64,000 nucleotides of DNA from positions 158,371,267 through 158,435,266 of the forward strand of contig CM043958.1 of assembly GCA_014529385.2 (NCBI GenBank), in the 5' to 3' direction. The notes beneath the pieces were generated by a model. That model saw only the letters and a list, made by a program, of their open reading frames with translations. It was not told the DNA's origin and did not search any database. Shown here one piece after another: positions 50,475-63,642 of the stretch. The position numbers and the translations under genes were made by a program. Numbering within the stretch: the first letter of the stretch is position 1; each line of letters begins with the position of its first letter. Source of the stretch: Adiantum capillus-veneris (Eukaryota > Streptophyta > Polypodiopsida > Polypodiales > Pteridaceae).

Positions 50475-51899
50475 TTTCAACTAGTATCAGAGCCACATAG
50501 TGGTTGGTATTTTCTAATCACACCTATATCCATTGGTTTAGTCACTCCCCACATGCTAATATTTTATGTGTGAGCATGTTCTTGGTGAAATCCAATGAGC
50601 CACTACCCTCCATAGCTCGATTAGAGTTGCTTTAGGAGTTTATAGGTATCATGTGAATTTAAGTGGTTGCATTGAGTAAATTTCTCAAGCTTAGTTGATA
50701 GGAAGAATTCTCCCCCTCCCCTCTAATGAATTGAAGTCGAATTCCCGTCATCTAGAGTGCATTTTTACATGATTTTGATCCTCTATTATTCCCTTCCTTT
50801 TCCCATTATCAAATACCTTTTTACGTATGGAGGTAGTGCACAACAAGACCAATCTATCAAGCCGCTAAATTCCCAAACCCAAGATCGTTAGCCTATCTAA
50901 TTATTTTTATAAATATAGGTGTGTAAGAGTTCTTTAGTGTGTGCATCCACTACAAATCCAAGCATAAGGTTTTACTTTTTGGGAACTCTCAATGGGTTGA
51001 CTCTATTATTGGGGGGCTTGGCATGGGCTCAAATCCTTTTTTAGAGTGCACATGCCGGACGGATTTCAAATGGGGGTGCTCAAGTGAATTAAATCCCTTT
51101 GTAGGTCCATAGGCTGAGGTACATGCACCAAATATTTTGTGTTGCCACCCCGGACGGACATGAAGCCGCAAGAAATCCAATCTTGGGCTTGTTTAAGTTC
51201 CGCTATACCTCCTTCCCATGTGAGAACCTTGTCACCTCGAGCTCCAAGGGGCCACTCGCACCCCCAAGCCCTTGAATCGGTGCTTTCTGTGATTGATTCC
51301 CCTTGGCTCACAGAGGCTTTAAAAGCCCTTGGGGCCTGATCCCATGCAAAATCTAGAACCTCTTTACCTTCTTCGGAAGGACATTCAAACCAAGAGTTTC
51401 TCTCTCTCCAAGAGAGGTTTCTCACACCATTGGCAAGAGCTCAAAGATTTCGAATACAAAGCCACAAAGGTCTTCTCTCACTCAGAGGAGATTCAAACCA
51501 AGAAGGTCTCTCACCATCAAGCAAAAACACCAAGGGGCACCATTCGGGCTTCAAAAGATCTTCAAAGGCTTCTCTCAAGCAATATTTTGGTGCCAAACAA
51601 AAAATGAGCAAGATAAGCCTTAAAAAGAACCTTTACAAACTCACATTGAATCAAAGGGAAGGACATTTCAAGCCTCATGAATTGGCTAATGAGTATCATA
51701 ACTCAATTAACTTACATTGAGTTTCAGATCCTTGAGGAAGATAAGGTTGTGGGCTTTAAGTGCTGTTCTCAAAAAATTTGATAACATTGTCACAGTGTTA
51801 CAATAAAAGGAACAAAAACTTATTTGCAACATGTCATCAATGCTTTACTTGAAGCACAAAAGAAGCAAACAAAGAAGATATTATCCAATGGAGTAGCTT

Positions 51900-52160
51900 C
51901 ATTACATCATCATCTAGGACCACATTTTCATCAATTAGGACAAATAACAAGAGATGTTACGAGTGTGGCAAAACATGGCAAATTTCTAAAGATTTCTACA
52001 AGAACAATTTTTGTAGCAAATGCGGCGTCAAAAGTCATCCACCAACAAAATGCTATAGTAGCAGCAATAGCAGAGACAAAGGCAAAGTCAACTTTGTAGA
52101 GGGTGAAGATGAAGACAAAGATCAAGAGGAGGAGAATTGTCTTCATGTTTGTACAATCCC
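51900..52160 (+). pseudogene. Gag zinc-knuckle relic
   Basis: Plus-strand reading gives RCYECGKTWQISKDF, then FCSKCGVKSHPPTKCYSSS, and an acidic tail. The second set keeps CX2CX4HX4C; the first has lost its His and last Cys. It is related to 38290-38700. This piece shows that the non-autonomous family came from an element with a copia-like gag. Confidence 0.7.
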
Positions 52161-52383
52161 TAATCCTTATATCAACTTTATTGATGTGTTTGTAGAGGAT
52201 ATGGATGGTCTTCTCTACCTTCTTTATTTGGGGAGAGGATTATTTAATTTGTGTGATATCATATGAGTTGTGAAACCATCTTCTAGTTTGTGTGACGACC
52301 TCAATTTGTGTGACTACTAGCTTGTGTGGCATTGAGTTTTGATCCAGCTTGTTTTAGTATAGTCCAAAGTCCAAGGGGAGGAT

Positions 52384-52655
52384 TGTTGGGATTATGGCCT
52401 TTGGCCTAGACCTCTCTAGCCTCTATAAATACCACCTCTTGTACAATCAATAATTTACTCCTCTGAGCATGTGAGGGAATGTGACTTAGCACACATGGCA
52501 TGGTGAGTTTCACAAGAGTCCAAGGATCTTCCTAGTCACCCCTCACTTGCAAAAATGGATCCCTAATCTATGGAGCCACTATGGGCCTTTGGGAGATACT
52601 ATTTGACCATTTGGAAATACTAGTGACCCTTGAGAGGTTTACCTAACCATAGCCA
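52384..52655 (+). repeat. 3' LTR of the 50-kb element, truncated
   Basis: Starts TGTTGGGATTATGG after the purine tract; similarity to the 5' LTR stops at about ACCTAACCATAG. Confidence 0.7.
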
Positions 52656-55335
52656 TATAGATCATGTCATTGATAGTATCTAAAAAGAGAATCAATTTGA
52701 TCAACTATAAAGCATCAAATTTGTAAGATCCTCGATTTTCGAGTCTCTTTAATTTTTTTTTTTAAAAATTAGACTCCAATGTACATTTCTTAAATTGTTT
52801 TTGGGTCTAAAATTCTCGTTGGGCAATACTATTAGATATCAAAATGAAAAGCAAGGTTGTTTTTATGTTCTTGTAGGTCAGATGGGCGTGTAGTTCAGTT
52901 TTGGATTTTTTTTTTTTTAAAAGCTTTTTCTTGCTTGTTGTGCTTTTCGGTGTTTTTTTGTAAAAAGCAAAGCCGGATCCTTTATCTATAAGTTCCGAGG
53001 GAGCTATGGTTCAATTTGTGAAAATCCGCTTTTTGAGTGCTTTTCGCTCTAATTTTTAGCTTTCCATGCTTTTCAGTGCTTTTTCAGGGAAAAGCGAGTT
53101 CGTTCCTAGTTTGCTGGATGAGGGAAATACGTAATTTAATTTATAAAAAAATTATGTATTTTTTAAAGCTTTTTCTTACTTTTCCGGTGTTTCCAAAAAG
53201 CAATGTGCTTTTTACAATGGTCTAAACCTAAAAATAATATTGTTGAGTCATTGTATGAGTGAAAAACAGACATATGATGGAGAAACGGGCTTAAAAAAGT
53301 AATTACGAGAATTAATTTTATAAAAGGGGCACCGTAAACAGGTTGCAACAATACTAAATGTCGTAATTATGCTAGAGTATCACGGCCTAGCTCGCATGTG
53401 CATAGGGAGTGAGCAATGCACACAATCAAGGGTCTAGTAGATTGAGACCCTCACCTTCCTCTTTCTTAAAAGGATGCGGTGTAGCATCGATTGTGTGAGC
53501 GTGTTGTGTGCAAAAGTGATAAGTAATGCATGCGGAGTGTGAGGGAGGAGAAGTAGGAGACATAGGATGTGAGTGGAGCTACTAAATAGACTTTTGGAAG
53601 CGTGTTCCCTAATCACAAATAGTTAGCGTTAGGCTATGGAGGATGAAGCTTTAGCTTACCCATGGTGTTAGGGTTAGAGTTAAAGAGAGGAGCGCAAATG
53701 GGAATATAGGTACTATCCTACTGTGAATGTTTGGTGGAGTCATCTATATTCCCATTTGCATTCATCTCTCCACATTAGAGTTACCCAAAAAACATGTCAC
53801 ACTAGGCTTGTGTCTTCTACGTTTTGAAACCCTCTCCAAGTTGTGCTTGAGCTATAACCCCATTTGCATTCGTCTCTCCATATTAGAGTTACCCAAAAAC
53901 ATCTATTGTTTTGAGGTGGCACTTACAACAAATGCCAAATGTGAATCCTCTTGTGTGCAAAGTGTATGTTGTGGGGAGGTTATTTGAGAGGACGGCACAA
54001 AAGCAACCTATGCTTCAAGGCATCATGACCTTTGTGAATGCCTTGATTGTGTTCTCCATACATAGTTGAATTGATCATGCCATGTAGATGTAGGAAGGAG
54101 AGCAAATAAAAGTGAAGTTTTGGCTCTTTTAACCGAGTTTGCGAGTTGGGTTACTATCAATCATGTAATTCATGATCTTGAAGGAGTGGTGTGTGTGTGG
54201 ATATTGTAGGTACTGGACAAAATGGTAATAAAAGTGAAAATTGCAGTCATGCCCTAGAAAATGCAAGATAACCAGTAATACAACAATACAATCGGTGACA
54301 TGGAATTTTTTTTGAAGTGATCACGCAAATGATGATTGGCGAGATGTAAAGATCAGATTGTTTGTGTGCCCCAAATGCTATGGAGCGTGGAATTTCAAGT
54401 AAGGTCTCTCTTTCAGATATGAGATGGGTGCTACCTCGCAGCTGAGAGAGACACCCGCACCTTCTCATGCTTAATAATATCCAAGTTGTGGAGAAAATTA
54501 CCAAAGAGTGAAAAGGCAAATGTAACAAAAGCCAATGTAAAGCATTTTATATTCATCATGTTGGGTAAGGGCAATGTGCCTCTTACCCCGGTCGGATGCG
54601 TCAGAGGCGTTTGAGTGTCCATCATTTGAACACACCTTATTCTTTACTAAATAAAGGAATAAGGGGACCTCTCTCACATTGTGGTGATAAACTCCACCCA
54701 CATCGTGTGTCGTCTCTTGCTTCTCCTCCATGGCACTCCGCACACACTGAACACCACTCATAACGTGCTCACAAGTGGTATCAACAACGCTTTGGTTTCA
54801 TGGTGGGTGTAGTGCAATGCTTGTGTCGAAGGCTTCACAATGACAAGTGGGTTGACAACAAAAGATCTAAAAGTGGGGAGCTCTTGGAGCTCAAGGTGCA
54901 TACAGTACCTCCCTGAGGTTCAACCAAGGGGGGTTGGATTGAAGTGGGAAGATCAAAGTCTAAGTCCCATAGGAGAGTCATACATAGCAGAGAAATAAGC
55001 AAGGTTATAGACATTAAGGTCTGCACTGAGCTCGTGAGAGTGAGGAACTGAATATACACAGCTCAGAGAAGCGCATAATCAACGGATGCCACCATTGGGA
55101 AATTTGTGTTGCAAACCCATAGTAGTGCAGATTAGAAAGAAATGCTAGAAGATTATAGTAGGAATATAGAGTTGGCGACCTTGGGAAATAGCCTAGCAAA
55201 AAAAAAGGAGCTTTTGTAGCGCAAACCAAAGCCAAAAGCACTAAAGAAATAGAAAGCAGCACTCACGGAAACTTGAGAGCACAAGGCTGAAGCAAAAAGA
55301 GCTAGAGAAGGGTGTGTCTGTGTGAGCTACATGCG
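52656..55335. other. Unrecognised stretch with short repeats
   Basis: No coding signature. Diverged repeats of a TTTTTC...GTGCTTTTC...AAAAAGC unit lie at about 52915-53220. A 45-base segment at 53751-53796 recurs about 107 bases later (53858 onward; CCCATTTGCATTC...TTAGAGTTACCC). Nothing else recognised. Confidence 0.5.

Positions 55336-55371
<36 letters not shown>
55336..55371 (+). repeat. Poly-C tract of 36 bases
   Basis: Thirty-six consecutive C, followed at once by a short (CA)n. Confidence 0.97.
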
Positions 55372-55660
55372 ACACACACATATTTCCCCACTCTCGAGAT
55401 CTTCCCTCGGATCTTGGATTTACTTGACGACGCCCTCTTTGACATTCGACATTGGCTTCAGCGATAGAGGGAGATTAGGTGCTTCTTCTCTAGCATTGGA
55501 GAAAGAGAATCAGGGTGTGTGCTTTTCGACAAACACACGCATTTTCCACTTTGGCTCTTGACATCGACGAACTTGATTTTTTTATTCTTGTCATCTGCAA
55601 CTCTCTTATTTGACATCTTCTTCTCAGCACCTTCTTCATCGGTAACTTCAGCATACTGCA

Positions 55661-57304
<1,644 letters not shown>

Positions 57305-57562
57305 CACTAGCGATGTCGCTAGTGCCCCTAGCACTTGGTTATTTTTTATTCTTTTCCACTTCATTTTTTTCTCTTTCCTCTCTCTCTCACTTACTACTTT
57401 ACCCTCGGTCGGCCACTTGAATTACCCCCCCAGGGAGGCCACCTTGTCCACTCGGCCTTTGACTTGGCCTCTTTAACCACCGACTTTGAAACCTCCCTCT
57501 CCCTCTCATCTCCCAAGCATATGACTCATCCCCTACCCCGAGCACTAGCGACATCGCTAGTG
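57305..57562. mobile_element. MITE candidate with near-palindromic 20-bp inverted ends
   Basis: CACTAGCGATGTCGCTAGTG at 57305-57324 and its exact reverse complement at 57543-57562 enclose about 220 bases without coding capacity. Both ends are flanked by G- or C-runs (G8 before the first, G7 after the second). Inverted ends, small size and lack of ORF suit a MITE, but no clear target duplication is seen. Confidence 0.5.
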
Positions 57563-59585
57563 GGGGGGCGGGGGGGACTTGGCTTGCTCTTTACCTCAAA
57601 AGGAGAGGTCCCGGATGGCCACGGACACTGCCCTAGCGCGGCCTACCACATCATCAGAGTGCACCCTGCACCCGAACGCCATCGTCAGAAACACAGATGC
57701 CACCACACCACTCAGAGCTGTCGTCGAGCCCCAAAACTGCCTCGTAAAGCCCGCTCGCAGCGCCAAGAAGACCACTCCTCCACGGGCGCCATGATCGTGA
57801 GATAGGAGCTCACTCCCCCAGTTCGTTATGCCAAGTAAATGTCACGTCGTAGGCCTTATACGGTAAACCCTTCCTCTAGCTTAGCGCATGTGGGCTTATT
57901 GGATGCCACGTGGTAGTCACTGGGCAATCCGCCCTTGGGGTGACCCAAATTTCCAAAAAATCCCATTCACACACATAAAGAGATTTCTCCTTGGTTCCTC
58001 AACTTCAAACCTCTACAAACATCTTCTCCGGAATCCGATCCCTGAGTCATAAAGCACGGTTGCAACTGCATTGTGCCAACTCCCAAGTCATGTAAACCGC
58101 ATCAGGTTTTTTCCTTCGCCATGGCCTCGAGCGAGGCGTCAAAAAACTGGAAGAAAACAAATGCACCCACCTTTCTAGCATTTGCCGCCAGCTTTAACTT
58201 GCCATATCTCAACCATCGAGAATCCAATTGACAAACTGGAAATTCATGCCTGCTTCACATGAAGTTTTCACTACCTTTGGGAACCCTGTCGAGGTCCAAA
58301 AAATGCCAGATGGCACACCTTCCAATGCGGTCAACCCGGCCCATAGCTGGCCCCCGAAAAGTATTCAAATGGCCATAACTTGCACTCCTGAGCTCTGATC
58401 CACAATCTGAAAAGAACAGCATGGTCACAACACAAAAAAATTTAATCCTATCAACTCAAGTATGCATTGGCCCTCTGTCCCCACTTTCCCTATCCGCCAG
58501 GGATCTGCAACACCTTCCATTTTTCAACTTGTATAACTTTCACATCGGGGCTCTGTTTTAGGAGCCATCTGAAGCAGCTTGTACAGCATCTTGAACACCA
58601 CATTCTAGAGCATTGACTCGGCACTTTGGGCACCCTTACTTTCCATCCCATTTGGCCCTTTTGGGCCTGTTTGACCTTAAAAACGTGCATCACACATACA
58701 TTTCCACTAGCACGTGCTTGCCCAGGTCTTCGACATTGTCTTCTACACTTTGTCCTGCACCTGCTAGCATCCACATCTTGGAATAGAGCACTTCCCTGCA
58801 CATACAACTTTGGCTGCACCAACATCACACCATGTCGTGAGTGCTTTAGTAGTTTTTCTAGTGGAAAACTTGGTTGTGTGTGACTCACTAATGGTTCATC
58901 GTGTGACATAGAGGATGCAAGTGACGTATGTTTGTCATTTCCCAGTAATGCATCAATACACATTTTGTCATGTGCTATACATTCCTCAATCGAGATAAAG
59001 TTTGATCTTAGTGAGACAATTGAGAGACAGTGGATGTCAGGTACTATTTAGAGAGCAATCTTTTTAGATGCATTGCGGATCCCTAGTGATTGCACAGAGA
59101 GCCCGAACTTTCTTGGTCTACCCTATGCATGTATATGAGGTCTGAGACGATTTAGTCTTGATTACATTACAGTCATGTTAATGAGAGACTAGACTTGTAT
59201 CTTTCATAGATGAGCTCTAGAGTGATGTGCACGACATGTATATAGATGCAAAGTTAGAGTTTTCATGCTCTAGCTAGTCACAACATATTGATCCTCTTAG
59301 GATAGAGATGCATCCTACTAGAGAGATGAGCAATATGGAGTTCTTTGACATGCTCATGCTAGAGATTGATATGGTGATGTGGATACAGTCCCTATGGATG
59401 AAGAGGGTGTGACTATTATCCTAGAGTTAGGATGTGTCCATACGAGACTAATTCTGGTGGTGATGAGCATTGAGATACCTGCCACGGATAGAATGGTATA
59501 GGTCAGTGCACATGACATTGATGTGATTGCCACAGATATGTTGGCAGAAATTACGCGTTTTTCATCAGGCTTTGGAACTCTCATG
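57563..59585. other. Unrecognised stretch
   Basis: About 2 kb; GC-richer between 57570 and 58160. Open frames on both strands are short and without motifs. Confidence 0.5.
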
Positions 59586-59970
59586 TGCAACCTGTTAATG
59601 TCGAGACCCGATATAGCAATTGCAGTGGGAGCATTTGTAGTTGGGGGTTGTCTTTCTAAAGATGACTGAAACTAACATGATGCATCATGGATCAGTGTGC
59701 GCAAGTCATTACAAAATACTTGCAATGCGGTTCAAGTCATTATAGAATACCTGCAGGGTATGCATGCTAATTCTAGCAAGTATATATCTAGGTGAAGATG
59801 TGCAAAGCACTAATGTGCCTATTTTCGAGCATCCACACACTCTACATATGCACTAAAAGGCAAAGCTATCTATGTAAATCTCATGAAACATTTTGACCTT
59901 GCAAGCCGTAAGCATATCCCAAGGGACTTGTATGCCATTGTAGAAAAGTATGAAATCTATGTGTATGAAG
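59586..59970 (+). pseudogene. Copia RT/RNase H border relic
   Basis: Plus-strand pieces SRPDIAIAVGAF, then VQVIIEYLQGMHANSSKY, then SRKHIPRDLYAIVEKYEI recall in order the TRPDI.YAVG, W...RYL.GT and TKHIDVRYHFIR.. blocks of copia pol. Frames change between pieces and the RNase H core is deleted. Moderate support only. Confidence 0.5.
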
Positions 59971-59975
59971 ACACA

Positions 59976-59978
<3 letters not shown>

Positions 59979-60042
<64 letters not shown>
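59979..60042 (+). repeat. (CA)n microsatellite
   Basis: About 64 bases of CA (GT on the other strand). Confidence 0.97.
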
Positions 60043-60045
<3 letters not shown>

Positions 60046-61319
60046 ATGATGCATCATTATTGAACTGTATGACAATGCCTTGCAAGATCAAGGTAAGATC
60101 TATGTCATGAGCATACACATGATGAGCACTACATTCGACATGTATGTGCATTATGACATTATCCAAAAGGCCGCATCCTCGAAAAATGAGCCAACGACAC
60201 CAATGAAGGACGAGGAATCTCAAATCTTGAGCGAGAATTTTCGAGCAATCCCTAAAACGAGCAAGAGTGGCCAAGGCACGCTATACAAAACAAAAACCAA
60301 ACAGGATTTTTTAGGTGACTTCAAGCAAAAAAAAAAAAACTAAAACAAGATTACACCTAATTTTAATGGTAAAACGGACAGAAATTTTTGACAGAAGAAA
60401 CCCCCTGAACAAGGGTTTGGTAGAATGTTTCCTTTGATGGGCTAGAACAATTGGAACCCATACAATGACATGTTGATATTCCTCTTCTGGAACTAGTTGC
60501 CCTCAGATATTGGAATCTCATTTCTGCCACCATTGATCCTTGTTGGGAATAGTGGCACCATGATTCCAATGGATATAAATCTCCTATTCCTACCTCCCTA
60601 CATGTAGGACCACGAGACTTGCACTGAAAGAGTAAGGTTGTTGCCACTCAAACAAATATTATGAATAACGAGAGTTTGGGAGCTTAAGCTTCTCTTCACT
60701 TTTCTTCTTCTTCTTCTTCTCCTCTCTCTTGCTCTACCTCAAGTTATTGTGGGTCGATGTATGATAACATACTATGCATTTTGAGTTACTCTAGAGAAAA
60801 CAATGGAAACTTAAAAAATAATTCTATTATTGCAATGAGGCTATTCTTTTGAGACAATCCACATCATGGTATATATTAAAGTTTGGATCACACCATCATA
60901 GGTAGCCTTCTATTGGCGGGGCGGGGGGAGTGGGAGTTTGTGATGTTGCCAAGGTGGTGGCGACAAACGTGTCGAGGGACGTGGTAATGGTGGGGGATGA
61001 TAAAGAGTGCTTTGATAGAAGAGTACGCAAGGTTGATAAAGCTATGAACAATTTTCTTATGACAACTTTGTCCACATGCTAGTTCTTTTTCACCTACCCA
61101 TATCAATAGAAACCTAGATTTAGTGTACTTCCATCTACAAATTTTGAGATTTATCTTCAAAAGTAGAAGGTGAATAAACCTACAAACTTTAGAGAAATTT
61201 AGTGTGAAAACCTTCTCTTAGATTTTCCATGTTTATATGAGCACAACTCAAAGTTCCTAGATTGCTCGAGGTTCCTAGTTTGCTGAGTGGTCCATCATGC
61301 CCCAGATTACTCACCCAAC
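60043..61319. other. Unrecognised stretch
   Basis: No domain recognised. Contains A12 at about 60331-60342, a short (CTT)n run near 60705 and GC-rich bases at about 60917. Confidence 0.5.
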
Positions 61320-61505
61320 GTGTGATGCCCCTATGCTGAATACACTTCTTAGTGTTAGACAAGGGGAACTAGAACCCAGGAGTCCACCTCCCAACCACCC
61401 ACTATATAGCATGGCTCCTAGCCCTTTGCCCTAGTTGGACTCCCTTCCCACACTGCCTAGCCCGGCCTTGCCCTTGTCTAGTCCGGCCTTGCTGTTGTTC
61501 TGACA
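61320..61505 (-). repeat. LTR of the minus-strand chromovirus (left limit uncertain)
   Basis: On the minus strand TTTAAGGGGGAGTAA precedes TGTCAGAACAACAG, a PPT/LTR junction at 61505. The LTR includes GC-rich GGCCGG repeats. The far end near 61320 (TGTGATGCCCC) is a guess from TG...CA rules. Confidence 0.55.
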
Positions 61506-61519
61506 TTACTCCCCCTTAA

Positions 61520-61963
61520 AGAAGAGTTTTTGTCCTTGAAAACAAAATTGGGGAACTTCTTCTTAAGAACACTAATGTTTTTCCAAGTGGCAGTTTCCTT
61601 AGGTCAATCGTTCCACTTGATTAAGGCTTGTTGACGTATATGATGACGCGTTCATAACTCATGATAGTCGAGAATACTTTCAGGTTCATGCGGTAAGGTA
61701 GGGGGAATCAACCAAATTTGTTGGTCAATGACATTGTCGTCCCCACGTAACCGCTTACGTAAACAGCTTACATGAAACACCGGATGAATACGAAAATGTG
61801 TAGGTAGCAATAATTTGTAGGCACAATCACCTACTCGCTTGAGTATTTTGAAAGGCCCACAATATCGGGGAGATAATTTAGGTGTTGGCCCAGTTTTTAG
61901 ACTTTCTGAATGTTCTGGCACACGTAAAAATACTTCCTCCCCTCTTCGAAGGTAATTTGCCAA
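61520..61963 (-). pseudogene. Integrase tail and chromodomain relic
   Basis: YCGPFKILKRVGDCAYKLLLP is the gypsy integrase GPF tail, and HPVFHVSCLRKRL the adjacent block. After a stop near 61660 the frame continues RQQALIKWND and ATWKN, remains of a chromodomain, which in this group is thought to guide insertion to heterochromatin. Stops within it. Confidence 0.8.
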
Positions 61964-62409
61964 CGTTTCTCATCAGCGTACTTCTTATACCGATCTTGCG
62001 CTTCTCGGACATTCTGACGAGCGAGTTTCAGTATATCTATGTGGTCTTGGACAAAATCCTTAACCTGTTGTAGCTTTCCGATTGCGAACCCACCATAAAC
62101 AGGTGACCTAGGTTGAAACCCATACATGAGCATGAAAGGACTAAATCCAGTTGTGACATGCTTAGCACTATTGTAGGCAAACTCGAGAATAGGTAAGTAT
62201 TCTTCCCAGACTGACTGTTTTTTGCTAACGTATGCTTTGAGCATATCCTCTAGCACTTGGTTAACTCGTTCAGTCTGACCATCTGTTTCTGGATGATCGA
62301 TTGTACTGAGGTTTAGTTGTGTACCCAATCGTTTGAACACAACCCTCCAAAATTGACTGTTAAACTTGGGATCACAATCACTGACAATGTTACTTGGCAG
62401 ACCATACAA
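61897..62409 (-). pseudogene. Chromovirus integrase core, second half
   Basis: MYGLPSNIVSDCDPKFNSQFW holds the second catalytic Asp (usual VSDRD reads VSDCD), and HPETDGQTERVNQVLEDML holds the Glu. GFSPFMLMYG and the linker to the tail follow. The first catalytic block is in another frame upstream. Confidence 0.88.
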
Positions 62410-62437
62410 CTTATATAATTGTCCACAAATAACTTGG

Positions 62438-62821
62438 CTATTTCTGGAGTCTTAATCGTTGATTTGGTTGAATAAACTTACATAGTTTAGTCAACCGATA
62501 TATGACCACCCATACCGAGTCATGACCTCGTACAATGGTTGGTAAACCCACAATAAAGTCCATAGAGATACTTTCCAATTGTGGTAAACCCACAATAAAG
62601 TCCATAGAGATACTTTCCCATTTTTCATTGGGAATCTCCAAAGGATGGAAGAGTCCTCTTGCTTTCAGGCGCTCTGCTTTGTTAACTTGACATTTTTGGC
62701 AATGCCAAGACATAAGCTTGAACAAAGCCATATAAACCTGGCCAGTAAAACTGTCGTCGTACGAGAGCATAAGTTTTTCTAATACTCGGGTGCTCTGCAC
62801 TTGGACTATCATGACATTCAT
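62438..62821 (-). pseudogene. Chromovirus integrase core, first half with internal duplication
   Basis: Contains CQVNKAERLKARGLFHPLEIP, then SISMDFIVGLP twice, the block carrying the first catalytic Asp of integrase. The duplication is 42 bp, in frame (62541-62582 and 62583-62624). Confidence 0.85.
62541..62624 (-). repeat. 42-bp in-frame tandem duplication in integrase
   Basis: Two almost identical 42-base units, each encoding ESISMDFIVGLP plus two variable residues. Confidence 0.95.
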
Positions 62822-63338
62822 AAAGAATTTGGTGTCGAATGTTTGTGTCCGTCAGTACACAAACTCTCCCCTTATGGAGTAGGTACCCATTGTCGATGGT
62901 GAAATTCTTCCATCGTTGTAGTTCATCACTCGATAGAGGAGAACTATGTGTGGAGGTTAACGTTACACTACCATCATTGGAGTGAGAAGGATCCCTCATT
63001 TGTACATGGCTCCACACTTTGGAATATGCTTCATCATACTCATATTTGCCTTTGAGAGAATCCAAAAATTCACTATGAAGTTCCGTGAACAAGAGAGAAT
63101 TGATCTCCGGCATACGACTTAGAGCGTCAGCCACCACATTGTATCGTCCTTTACGATACCGGAGCTTGCCGTCATATTTCTGAAGAATCTCGGTCCACTT
63201 GGCTTTCCGACCCTTCAAATCTGTTTGTTGTGTAAACCATTTGATGCTTTCATGGTCAAACACAATCTCAAACTGAGCACCATACAAATAATGCCGCCAT
63301 GTTTTTAAGGCAGACACTATTGCATAGAGTTCATGCAC
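62682..63338 (-). pseudogene. Chromovirus RNase H end and HHCC domain
   Basis: [34 protein letters not shown] and RKGRYNVVADALSR are the typical RNase H end (quoted in blocks of the family's conserved core). HDSPSAEHPSIRKTYALV then gives the HHCC zinc domain. Its CX2C is lost at the point where the frame changes near 62690. Confidence 0.88.
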
Positions 63339-63642
63339 ATAAGCAGAGTAGTTCTGCTGAGCTGCATCAAGCTTCTTGCTTTCAAATGCAATTGCCGTCC
63401 GTCTTGTAACAGGACTGCTCCAATAGCACGGTCACTAGCATCCGTTTCCAAAACGAATGGCTTCAAAGAATCTACTATAGCTAGTATGGGAGCTGTAGCT
63501 AATGCATCCTTGAGCGTATCGAAATTTGTGTTGTTGAGCGGGTCCCCACTGAAAAGCTTTTGCCTTTGCCTTTCAGTTGATCCATCATGGGAACAACAAT
63601 ATTAGCATAGTTTTTAACAAACCTTCGAAAAACCTGCAAATC

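Larger units (their letters stand above)
50040..52655 (+). mobile_element. Second non-autonomous LTR element with gag relic
   Basis: Left LTR 50040-50474 (ends CCTAACA), a PBS-like TAGTATCAGAGCC at 50482-50494, an interior of about 1.9 kb, the purine tract CCAAGGGGAGGAT before TGTTGGGATTATGG at 52384, and a right LTR that is truncated near 52655. The leader after the PBS resembles that of the 14.3-kb element (a GAGCCACTACCCTCC-like passage). Near 51950-52110 the interior carries a decayed gag with CYECGKT and CSKCGVKSHPPTKC knuckle remains. No pol. LTRs differ at many positions, so it is old. Confidence 0.75.

Noticed and set aside
57579-57794. Host gene in the GC-rich stretch
   Set aside because: Short open frames overlap in several frames with no motif, splice pattern or domain.
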